Shown here: piece by piece, positions 1-5,894 of the stretch
Position numbering within the stretch: the first letter of the stretch is position 1
Layout of the letters: the number at the start of each line of letters is the position of its first letter
NCBI GenBank assembly: GCA_016206515.1
Contig: JACQRN010000069.1
Coordinates: 1 to 8,215 of the forward strand
Origin: Planctomycetota bacterium
GTDB lineage: Bacteria > Planctomycetota > SBBH01 > JACQRN01
Direction: 5' to 3'
Length of the DNA stretch: 8,215 nucleotides
Program-made: the position numbers and the translations under genes
The notes under the pieces: model-generated
What the model was told of the DNA's origin: nothing
The model's input: the letters and a program-made list of their open reading frames with translations, nothing else
Database searches by the model: none

Positions 1-1
1 C

Positions 2-283
2 TGGACGGACACGGGCGAGGGGACGTTCGACCTGCATTATCTGCGCAGCAAGGAGCGGCAGGAGATCGATTTCCTGGTCTCCCGCGACGGCGAACCGTGG
101 CTTCCGGTGGAGGTCAAATGGTCCGACACCGATCCGTCGCCGAACTGGAAGCGGTTCGCGCCGATGCTTTCCTGCAAGCGCGGGTTGCAGATCGTCCACC
201 AGGGCGCATGGGAGGTTCGCGGTTTCGGCGAGACGCAGGTCCTCGTGGCCGGCGCGGCCGAGGCGCTCCGCTACTTCGCCTGA
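2..283 (+). CDS. C-terminal end of a DUF4143-family ATPase (partial)
   Basis: Only the last 93 codons are present; the gene enters from the left edge. The reading frame runs open to a TGA at 281-283. The visible part contains LRSKERQEIDFLV and, about 15 residues later, LPVEVKW. This 'basic residue, E-x-D-F-L-V, spacer, E-V-K' arrangement is the hallmark of the C-terminal DUF4143 domain of AAA ATPases, a PD-(D/E)XK-nuclease-like fold that follows an N-terminal P-loop domain. The P-loop part would lie upstream and cannot be checked here. The cellular role of these proteins is poorly known; they are common accessory genes, often scattered or linked with toxin-antitoxin-like loci. The 3' end overlaps the 3' end of the convergent O-antigen ligase gene by 13 bases (271-283). 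Family assignment is fairly sure; function is not. Confidence 0.8.
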   Translation, partial: WTDTGEGTFDLHYLRSKERQEIDFLVSRDGEPWLPVEVKWSDTDPSPNWKRFAPMLSCKRGLQIVHQGAWEVRGFGETQVLVAGAAEALRYFA

Positions 284-2427
284 CCGCGCCGGCGGCCTTC
301 TTCCCGAATCCTCTCCAACGTCTCCCTCTGCCCCTCCGTCAGCCTCCGGTGCCTCTCCCCCCCGGGAACCCGCGGGTCGAGGTCGAGCGCCTCGCGGGCG
401 GACTCCGCGGATTCCAGGAGGAGTTCCGAGAGCGCCGCATGCGGCGGGATCTCCCACGCGCGCGCGAGCGCCTCGACGCGCTCGGGATCGTGGGCGATCT
501 CCTCCAGGATGTCGCAGCGCAGGGCGTGCGGGCCGGGGGTGGCGGGGAAGCACGCGACGAGCCGTTGCGCGGCGTCGTAGGTCTCCGGCGAGCGGGCGCT
601 CTCGCGCCGCGACAGGGAGATCTTGAGCGTCCAGAGTTGGCCGCGGTCCGGCTGCCGCTCGAGGAGGGCGTCCGTCTCCTTCTCGCACTCGGCTAGGAGG
701 GGCTCGTCCCCGGAGGCTTGCGCGACGCGCGACATCGCCTGCGCCCAGATTTCTCGGAGCGACGTCCTGCCGGGCGTCTCCCGCCGCACGCGGCGCCAGT
801 CCTCCGGCGTCGCCGTAGCGCCCTCCGGGTGCTCGTACGGGACCGTCGCCTCGGGGAGCGCCCATCCCCACGCCCAGACCATCCACGCGGCCAGGAGCAG
901 GGCGGCAGCGGCGTGCGATGAGCCGGCAGGTCCGCGAAGCGTGAGGCGCGAAGCGTCCGGTGGCTCTGCGGCGAGTGTGCCGGCAAGAGCCATGAACAGG
1001 AGGGCGATCCCCGGCACATGAAGCGGGTGGTCGCCGAGGGAAAGGAGGAGCGCCGCGACGGTCCCCCAGCGCGCCGTCCCGAGGAGGGCCGGCGGGAGGT
1101 CGATCGGCGCGCCGCGCGGGCACGTGAGGGCGATCGTGCCGGCCAGGGAGATGGCCGCGGCGGCGGCGAAGAGGGTTTCGACGCTGGAATGGGAGGTGTG
1201 CGGGATCGCCCCGGGCAAACGCCAGGCGACGGCGAAGGCGGACAGGATCGCCAGCAGGAGACCCGGGCCGCTCCCCGCCTCCAGGCGCAAGGGAGAACCG
1301 CCCGTCCCCCTGGCGAGTGCGCCGCACGCCAGGAGGAGGAACGCCGCCGGAAGGAGGAGCCCCCCCTCGACCGCCATCTGGAGGAGGTCCTGGTGCGCGT
1401 GCCTCGCGAAGGTCGCGCCCGCCTCCTGGTGCGCCATGTACGCCTCCGGGTACTGCCCGGTGCCGTGCCCGAGCCAGGGGCTCGCCGCAACGGCCCGGCC
1501 GGCGCCGCGCCAGTACCCGGCGCGGAAGTGGAGCGGCGTCTCCATCGAGGGGGGGACGAGCGGTGAGGCGATGCTGGCGCCCACCAGGAGGAGTGCCAGG
1601 GCTCGCGCGGCGGCCATCGGTCCCAGGCGCAGAACCCTTGCGCCCGCCAGGAAGCATGCGGCGAGGAGCCCCGCGATCCAGACCCCCCGCGCGCCGCAGG
1701 CGGCGAGCCCCCACGCCTCGAGCGCGACGAGGAGGCCGTGGAGGGCGAGCGCGCTCGGACGGCCCCCCGCGCGGAACAGGGCGAGCGTCCAGGCCGCATG
1801 GAGCGGCAGGAGCATCAGCAGGAACCCACCGAGCGCGTTCGGGTAGTACGGCTGCAGGGCGCCGAACGGTTCGCGCGACCCCAGGAGCGCCTCGGCGCGC
1901 TCGGCCGTGACGGTCCCGGCCGTGACGGTCCCGGCCGCGCCGGCCTCGGCCGTCTCACGGGTTGGGACGAGATGCCCGCGGTCGACCTGGAGAAACCTCT
2001 GCTCGGCCATGTACAGGTCGAGCTGTCCGGTCGATTGGTGGAACGACAGAAGTCCCGCGAACCCCCCGGCGAGGACGGCGGCGAGAAAAAGCTCCCCCGC
2101 GCGGCGAGCGTGCGTCGCAGCGCAGCAGAAGGCAAGGAGCCATCCCGCGCCGTCCGCGACGGCGTGCAGGCGTCTCTCCGGATCCCGCGTCAGCGCCGCG
2201 GCAACGGCAATCGCGAGCGCCAGCAGGGCGATCGCCCCGCGCCCTCCGCGCGCGAGGCGGTCCCCCGCCAGGAGCGCGCAGGCGATCGCCGCGAGGGCGC
2301 ACGTGCCGAGCGCCAGGTCCGCGAAGGCGTCGGCGTTCGGCTCGAAGAGGTGGGAGGGGACGCACGTCCGCAGCCAGAGCGCGCCGAGGAAGGCATACCA
2401 CGAGACGCCGTGCAGGCGTCCGATCAT
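271..2427 (-). CDS. O-antigen ligase / polymerase family membrane protein with TPR-like C-terminal region
   Basis: A 718-residue polytopic membrane protein. Hydrophobic helices fill residues ~10 to ~525. The diagnostic Wzy_C/WaaL-like segment is at ~311-357: RAVAASPWLGHGTG, then RHAHQDLLQ (H343, H345) followed by VEGG (E354). In this family the large periplasmic loop carries conserved Arg and His residues needed to transfer undecaprenyl-linked glycan to lipid A-core or to a protein, or to polymerise repeat units. After ~530 the protein becomes soluble and helical, with Ala/Leu/Glu-rich segments resembling TPR repeats, a known fusion in this family. The ATG at 2427 was chosen because it forms an ATGA overlap with the stop of the upstream transferase gene, implying translational coupling; the open frame extends upstream but only as a shadow of that gene. 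Residues ~165-174 hold a duplicated GTVTA from a 15-bp tandem repeat. Ligase, polymerase or protein glycosyltransferase cannot be told apart by sequence alone. Confidence 0.85.
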   Translation of the reverse strand: MIGRLHGVSWYAFLGALWLRTCVPSHLFEPNADAFADLALGTCALAAIACALLAGDRLARGGRGAIALLALAIAVAAALTRDPERRLHAVADGAGWLLAFCCAATHARRAGELFLAAVLAGGFAGLLSFHQSTGQLDLYMAEQRFLQVDRGHLVPTRETAEAGAAGTVTAGTVTAERAEALLGSREPFGALQPYYPNALGGFLLMLLPLHAAWTLALFRAGGRPSALALHGLLVALEAWGLAACGARGVWIAGLLAACFLAGARVLRLGPMAAARALALLLVGASIASPLVPPSMETPLHFRAGYWRGAGRAVAASPWLGHGTGQYPEAYMAHQEAGATFARHAHQDLLQMAVEGGLLLPAAFLLLACGALARGTGGSPLRLEAGSGPGLLLAILSAFAVAWRLPGAIPHTSHSSVETLFAAAAAISLAGTIALTCPRGAPIDLPPALLGTARWGTVAALLLSLGDHPLHVPGIALLFMALAGTLAAEPPDASRLTLRGPAGSSHAAAALLLAAWMVWAWGWALPEATVPYEHPEGATATPEDWRRVRRETPGRTSLREIWAQAMSRVAQASGDEPLLAECEKETDALLERQPDRGQLWTLKISLSRRESARSPETYDAAQRLVACFPATPGPHALRCDILEEIAHDPERVEALARAWEIPPHAALSELLLESAESAREALDLDPRVPGGERHRRLTEGQRETLERIREEGRRRGQAK

Positions 2428-3464
2428 CGCCGCCGCCCGGCGCGCTCCAGGAGCGCGGTCAGGCACAGGACGCCGATCGCCTGCAGGAGCGCCACCTGCG
2501 CGACGTACGGCGGCAGGGCGTACAGGATCGGCGCGCCGACCGACAGGCAGAAGGCGAGGCCGTAGAGCGACAGGACCGCCTCGCGGCGGGTCATCCCGAG
2601 GGCGATCAGGCGGTGGGTGAAGTGGTTGCGGTCCCCGCGGAAGACGGGGGCGCGCTCGCGCAGGCGGATCGCCACGACGAGGGCGGAGTCGAACAGGGGG
2701 ACCGCGAGGCACAACAGCGGCGCGGCGAACCTCCACGGTGTCGTCTCCGGCGCCCAGAAGGTCTGCATCACCGTCAGCGTCCCGAGGAGGAACCCCACCG
2801 ACAGGGACCCCGCGTCCCCCAGGAAGATGCGGGCCGGCGGGAAGTTGTGCGGGAGGAACCCCGCCAGCGCGCCGGAGAGGATCGCCAGCAGCGTCCCCTC
2901 CATCCCCTGGCCGGTCTGGAAGGCGGTCGCCGAGAGCATCGCGGCGGCGATTGACCCGACCCCGGCGCTCGATCCGTCCTCGTGGTCGAACAGGTTCATC
3001 GCGTTCGTGACCGCCAGGACCCACAGGATCGTCGTCGCGCACGCGACCGGCTCTCCGCCTGGGAGCACCGTGATCCGGAATCCGTCGTCGCGCAGCGCCG
3101 CGTAGGCGGAGGAGACGACGATCGTCTGCAGGAGGAGTTTCACGGCCGGGCGCATCGGCCGCGCGTCGTCCCGGAGCCCCACGAGCCCCATGGCGAGCGT
3201 GAGGAGGATGACACGCAGGGCTGTCGGCGGGATCCCGGAGCGGAACGCGAGCGCGGCCCCCGCCCCGAGCGCCGCGAGGACCGCGATCCCCCCGCCGAGC
3301 GGGACCCGGCGTACGGCGCCGTCCAGGCTCTCCGCCTCGTCGACGAACCCCCCGGCGCGCGCCGAGCGCCGGACGAACGCGGTCGCCAGAAACGCGCCGA
3401 CGAGCGCGGCGGCCGTCCCCAGAACCACCGGCGCGTGCGGCAGCAGGATCTCGGGGAGTGGCAT
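2424..3464 (-). CDS. WecA/MraY-type undecaprenyl-phosphate sugar-1-phosphate transferase (glycosyltransferase family 4)
   Basis: A 346-residue polytopic membrane protein, usual length for the family. Family motifs appear in order: GLVGLRDDARPM (D99, D100), NAMNLFDHEDG (~154-164), ARIFLGDAGSLSVGF (D217), and RGDRNHFTHRL (~276-286). These are the Mg-binding and nucleotide-binding positions of enzymes that move a sugar-1-phosphate (GlcNAc-1-P or similar) from a UDP-sugar to undecaprenyl phosphate at the cytoplasmic face. The second motif is atypical: most members have D-G-x-D-G-L, here D-H-E-D-G-S. The fourth motif, D-R-N-H-x-x-H-R-L, fits the WecA/TagO/Rfe side better than MraY, which has a His triplet. 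The ATG at 3464 gives a natural start just before the first helix; in-frame ATGs farther upstream would add a hydrophilic, poorly coding stretch. The gene ends in an ATGA overlap with the O-antigen ligase gene, so the two probably act in one glycan pathway. Donor sugar cannot be told. Confidence 0.88.
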   Translation of the reverse strand: MPLPEILLPHAPVVLGTAAALVGAFLATAFVRRSARAGGFVDEAESLDGAVRRVPLGGGIAVLAALGAGAALAFRSGIPPTALRVILLTLAMGLVGLRDDARPMRPAVKLLLQTIVVSSAYAALRDDGFRITVLPGGEPVACATTILWVLAVTNAMNLFDHEDGSSAGVGSIAAAMLSATAFQTGQGMEGTLLAILSGALAGFLPHNFPPARIFLGDAGSLSVGFLLGTLTVMQTFWAPETTPWRFAAPLLCLAVPLFDSALVVAIRLRERAPVFRGDRNHFTHRLIALGMTRREAVLSLYGLAFCLSVGAPILYALPPYVAQVALLQAIGVLCLTALLERAGRRR

Positions 3465-3470
3465 GCGTCT

Positions 3471-3476
3471 ATCGTA
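3471..3476 (-). promoter_or_regulatory. candidate -10 hexamer for the transferase-ligase operon
   Basis: On the minus strand this reads TACGAT (4 of 6 matches to TATAAT, including the key T1, A2, A5 and T6), followed by six bases and the ATG at 3464. That spacing would place the transcription start at or beside the start codon, that is, a leaderless or nearly leaderless mRNA. No convincing Shine-Dalgarno sequence precedes the ATG, which agrees. No clear -35 box is visible 16-18 bases upstream. Prediction by eye only. Confidence 0.35.
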
Positions 3477-3493
3477 GGAATCCGGGAATCCGG
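3477..3493. repeat. two tandem copies of GGAATCCG between divergent genes
   Basis: The octamer GGAATCCG occurs twice in direct tandem (3477-3484, 3485-3492) plus one further G. It lies between the minus-strand transferase start (3464) and the plus-strand methyltransferase frame, just upstream of the candidate -10 of the transferase. It could be a regulator binding site or chance slippage; nothing else in the window repeats it as far as I can see. Confidence 0.4.
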
Positions 3494-3498
3494 CTCCT

Positions 3499-4454
3499 AT
3501 GCCCGCCATCGGGGGAGTCTCTTCCCATCCCGATGAGGAATGCGACAATTCCATCCGGGTGTCCAGGGGAAGCACGTCGCTGCACGGCTTGAACGCAGAC
3601 CGGGGGTTGCCTCTTCCCGCCAAGCCCCTCTACTTTCTCCTGAACCGCCTGAACAACCTGTTCCCGATGAGTCGGCTCGATCCCGGCCTGGCGATCCGGC
3701 CCTTCACCCCCTCCCCGGAGCGGCTGGGCGCCGCGGTTCCGGAGACCGTGATCTCGCCCGCCAGGGTGCTGACCCACCTGTACTGGCAGGGTCTGCCGTG
3801 GCCGGAGATCCAGCGGGAACTCGGCGGCATCCGTGTCCTGGATGTGGGGTGCGGACGCGCGGACTACGCCGCGCCGCTGCTGGACTGGAGCGGGGGAAGG
3901 ATCGAGCGCTACCTGGGGGTCGACGCCGAAACGCATCCCGAATGGGACGTCCTCCTCCGCGACCGGGGGCCGTTCGCGTTCGCCCGTGGCGATGCCTCGG
4001 AGATATCGCGCCACCTGGCGCCGGAGACCAGCATCATCCTGTCCTCCTCCGCCCTGGAGCACGTGGACCGGGACCTCGGTTTCTTCGAGCAGGTCCGCGA
4101 CCATGCCGCCCGCTGCGGGGACGGCCCCTGCTGCAGTTCCACATCGTGCCTTCCAGCGCCTGCCTGCGCCTGTTTCTGCTCCATGGCATCCGCCAGTACA
4201 CGCCGCGCACGCTTTCAAAGGCGACCCGGCTCTTCACCGACCGGACCTACGCCACCCTCTTTCTCCTGGGGGGCGCGGCCTGCGTCCGGCACCACTTCCG
4301 GCACATCACCCGTCCCGTCCTGACGGGGAGGCGCGCGTCCCCCGCGCCGGAGGCCCTGCGCCTCGCCATCGCGCGGGACGCGGCCCCCGTTCCCCGTCGG
4401 CCCTATTTCTACGCCCTGGTGATCCATTCGAATTGGCGGACGCGCCTCTTCTGA
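3499..4454 (+). pseudogene. SAM-dependent methyltransferase (class I), interrupted by an apparent one-base frameshift
   Basis: The first part, in the frame of the ATG at 3499, has a clear class I SAM-binding motif, VLDVGCGRADYA (about residues 113-124), an acidic strand-2 end YLGVDAE, and a post-motif SSSALEHVDRDLGFFEQV. After the run CCCC at 4125-4128 that frame turns into Cys/Ser/Pro-rich nonsense and stops at 4323. The frame one base behind continues a sensible protein (LLQFHIVPSSACLRLF ... RPYFYALVIHSNWRTRLF) to a TGA at 4452-4454. One extra C in the run would restore R-C-G-D-G-P-L-L-Q-F-H and an intact protein of about 318 residues. So either the gene is inactivated, or the sequence lacks a base here. 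The true start is uncertain: third-position GC bias only becomes typical from about 3616, so TTG 3607 or ATG 3667 are alternatives to ATG 3499. Substrate unknown; lying divergent to the glycan genes suggests, but does not show, sugar or lipid methylation. Confidence 0.75.
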
Positions 4455-4500
4455 ATGCGGGGCGCGGGGGTGCGGCGGGGGATGGGTGGCTCAAGGCAGA

Positions 4501-4524
4501 GGAGACGGGAGACCGGAGTGAGGG
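4501..4524 (+). repeat. degenerate heptad repeat, cluster A (GGAGACA-like)
   Basis: Three consecutive heptads read GGAGACG, GGAGACC, GGAGTGA, followed by GGG. The cluster fills the end of the 70-base gap between the convergent methyltransferase and ptsN stops. The same seven-base unit occurs in two further clusters at 5723-5750 and, inverted, at 5814-5841. I see no gene in the gap and no hairpin with a T-run. Confidence 0.6.
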
Positions 4525-4977
4525 CTAATCGTGCGACGCAATAAGGTCCAGGATCGCCCGCCCGTCCCTTGCGTTGAGAATCGCCTGCTTGATCGGGTCG
4601 TCGATCAGGAGCGAGATCACCCGCGAGAGGATCTGGAGGTAGGTTCCCGTCTCCTTCTCGGGGGCGGCGATCATGACCACCAACTGCACCTTCACCTGGT
4701 CCGGAGCCTCGAACGGGATCCCCCGCACGGAACGGCCGAGCGCGAGGACCGGCTTGCGGACCGCCTTGATCTTCGCGTGCGGAATGGCGATCCCCTCGCC
4801 GACCCCGGTCGACATCACCTGCTCGCGCTCCAGGATCGCCTCGTGGAGCGCCTGGGCGTCCGTGATCCGGTCGGAGGTGGACAGGACCGCCGCCATCTCC
4901 TCCAGGACGGATGTCTTGTCCTTTCCCTTCAGGTCGACGATGCGTTCCGCGGCCAGGAGCGGTGCCAGACGGATCAT
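4525..4977 (-). CDS. ptsN: PTS EIIA domain protein, EIIA-Ntr type (PtsN-like)
   Basis: A 150-residue protein, the usual length of a stand-alone EIIA of the fructose/mannitol/nitrogen type. The phosphorylation site is clear: STGVGEGIAIPHAK, with H67 as the histidine that accepts phosphate from NPr/HPr. The N-terminal LKGKDKTSVLEEMAAVL and the C-terminal YLQILSRVISLLIDDPIKQAIL segments also match the family. EIIA-Ntr has no sugar permease partner; where studied, its phosphorylation state controls K+ transport and other regulatory targets. No EIIB/EIIC gene is nearby, supporting a regulatory role. It follows truB after 12 bases on the same strand; the sequence TAGGA, overlapping the truB stop, offers a Shine-Dalgarno-like AGGA about 10 bases before the ATG at 4977. 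Pairing with truB is not the familiar rpoN-hpf-ptsN arrangement. Confidence 0.9.
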   Translation of the reverse strand: MIRLAPLLAAERIVDLKGKDKTSVLEEMAAVLSTSDRITDAQALHEAILEREQVMSTGVGEGIAIPHAKIKAVRKPVLALGRSVRGIPFEAPDQVKVQLVVMIAAPEKETGTYLQILSRVISLLIDDPIKQAILNARDGRAILDLIASHD

Positions 4978-4989
4978 GGGAGGCGAATC

Positions 4990-5700
4990 CTACCGGGAAT
5001 GCCGCGCCCCTTCCAGCCCCTGCAGGTGCTCCAGGAGCCCCGTGCGGTCCATTCCCCGCAGGGCGTCCGCCCCCAGGGCGTCCTCGACGCGGAATGGTCC
5101 GATCCTCGTCCGGACGAGCGCGCGCAGGTGCGCCGGGACGCCGAGCCTTCTGCCGAACGCCTCGGCGAGCGCACGAAGGTAGGTGCCGGACGAGACGACG
5201 GCCGTGACCGTCGCCTGCGGGGTGTCCCAGGACTCCAGGGCGAGCCGGTGGACCTGGGTCGGCGCGAGGCGCTCGGGGGGTGTCTCCCCCCGCCGGGCGA
5301 TCCGGTGGAACGCCTCCCCCCGGTGCTTGGCGGCGGAGTATGCGGGGATCCTCTGCTCGATCCTTCCCCGGAGGGGTGCCAGGGCGCGCTCGATGTCGGC
5401 GCTCGCCAGGGGGGGGACCTCCGAGCGAGCAACGACCGCCCCGGCGCGGTCCCCCGAATCGGTCCTCTCCCCGAGCCGGATCGTCGCGAGGTACGACTTG
5501 GGGTGGTGGCGCAGGGCGTCGAACCAGCGCGTCGCCTCCCCGACCAGGAGCAGGAGGAGTCCTTCCGCCAGGGGGTCGAGCGTTCCACCATGGCCGATCC
5601 GGCGGATCCCGAGGGAACGCCGCGCGAGCGCGACCATGTCGTGCGACGTCGGGCCTTCGGGCTTGTGGAGGGGGAGGATCCCGGAGGGGGGAGTGGCCAT
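4990..5700 (-). CDS. truB: tRNA pseudouridine(55) synthase TruB, short form
   Basis: Isomerises U55 to pseudouridine in the T-loop of tRNAs. The family motifs are present in order: LHKPEGPTSHD, then GHGGTLDPLAEGLL with the catalytic Asp (residue 42 from this start), YLATIRLGERTDSGD with the conserved Tyr, RIPAYSAAKHRGE, and SGTYLRALAE...LRALVRTRIGPF. The protein is 236 residues from ATG 5700 (240 from ATG 5712), whereas most TruB proteins run to about 290-310 residues with a C-terminal PUA domain. Here the chain ends about 40 residues after RIGPF, so that domain is absent; the stop TAG at 4990-4992 is followed directly by ptsN, with no sign of a frameshifted remnant. The start is chosen at 5700 because a -10-like CATGAT lies seven bases upstream and neither ATG has a Shine-Dalgarno sequence. 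Family and reaction are certain; start is not. Confidence 0.93.
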   Translation of the reverse strand: MATPPSGILPLHKPEGPTSHDMVALARRSLGIRRIGHGGTLDPLAEGLLLLLVGEATRWFDALRHHPKSYLATIRLGERTDSGDRAGAVVARSEVPPLASADIERALAPLRGRIEQRIPAYSAAKHRGEAFHRIARRGETPPERLAPTQVHRLALESWDTPQATVTAVVSSGTYLRALAEAFGRRLGVPAHLRALVRTRIGPFRVEDALGADALRGMDRTGLLEHLQGLEGARHSR

Positions 5701-5707
5701 GCGGACT

Positions 5708-5713
5708 ATCATG
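5708..5713 (-). promoter_or_regulatory. candidate -10 hexamer for truB-ptsN
   Basis: On the minus strand this reads CATGAT (4 of 6 matches to TATAAT), followed by seven bases and the ATG at 5700. It would give an mRNA starting at the start codon. It overlaps the alternative ATG at 5712, so at most one of the two readings is right. Weak alone; supported by the same layout at 3471-3476 and 5882-5887. Confidence 0.25.
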
Positions 5714-5722
5714 GGACAAAGA

Positions 5723-5750
5723 GGAGACAGGAGACAGGAGACGGGAGGCG
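5723..5750 (+). repeat. degenerate heptad repeat, cluster B (left arm of inverted repeat)
   Basis: Four consecutive heptads read GGAGACA, GGAGACA, GGAGACG, GGAGGCG. This arm faces cluster C at 5814-5841, which holds the same unit on the other strand. Within the arms, 5735-5749 and 5815-5829 are complementary at 13 of 15 positions, and both mismatches would be G-U pairs in RNA. The arms lie in the 194-base gap between the divergent truB and coiled-coil genes; the 63 bases between them contain one more partial unit (GAGACAGGAG) and no gene. Confidence 0.7.
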
Positions 5751-5813
5751 GGACAGGACGGGAAGCAAGTCGAGAGACAGGAGCGTGTCGTGGGGGACGA
5801 TCGGGCAGTTTCC

Positions 5814-5841
5814 TGTCTCCCGTCTTCTGACTCCTGACCTC
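5814..5841 (-). repeat. degenerate heptad repeat, cluster C (right arm of inverted repeat)
   Basis: Read on the minus strand the four heptads are GAGGTCA, GGAGTCA, GAAGACG, GGAGACA. The unit, phase and copy number match cluster B in opposite orientation, so the pair could form a long imperfect hairpin or be the ends of a small non-coding element. The cluster ends about 40 bases upstream of the candidate -10 at 5882. Confidence 0.65.
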
Positions 5842-5881
5842 CGCCTTAGGTGGCTTTCGATACGGTCCTCGACACGGTCGT

Positions 5882-5887
5882 TATAAT
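5882..5887 (+). promoter_or_regulatory. consensus -10 box (TATAAT) directly upstream of the coiled-coil gene pair
   Basis: A perfect TATAAT, conspicuous in such GC-rich DNA, ends seven bases before the ATG at 5895. With the usual 6-7 base distance to the transcription start, the mRNA would begin at 5894-5895, giving a leaderless transcript. No ribosome-binding sequence precedes the ATG. No good -35 box sits 17 bases upstream (that position reads GATACG), and there is no TGn extension. Confidence 0.55.
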
Positions 5888-5894
5888 CATCCCA

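Noticed and set aside
1962..2954. 330-codon plus-strand frame opposite the glycan genes
   Set aside because: Arg-rich shadow of two well-supported minus-strand membrane protein genes.
2428..3042. Long N-terminal extension of the O-antigen ligase frame (Arg/Pro/Gly-rich)
   Set aside because: It is an out-of-frame shadow of the transferase gene on the same strand. That gene has all family motifs, and the ATGA overlap gives a natural ligase start at 2427.
3607..3636. TTGCCT ... TACTTT as a promoter for the methyltransferase
   Set aside because: Both boxes are weak and fall where the protein's typical codon use already begins.
4409..5719. 436-codon minus-strand frame overlapping truB and ptsN
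   Set aside because: Same strand, wrong frame; low-complexity Arg/Pro/Gly sequence.
5723..5841. CRISPR-like array
   Set aside because: The repeat unit is only seven bases, there are no spacers of regular length, and no cas gene is present.
4531..5886. 451-codon open frame on the plus strand opposite truB and ptsN
   Set aside because: It is antisense to two genes with clear catalytic motifs and shows only Arg/Gly/Asp-rich noise.
5850..5894. GTG start adding 15 residues to the first coiled-coil protein
   Set aside because: It would place coding sequence over the consensus TATAAT and has no ribosome-binding site; the ATG at 5895 fits better.
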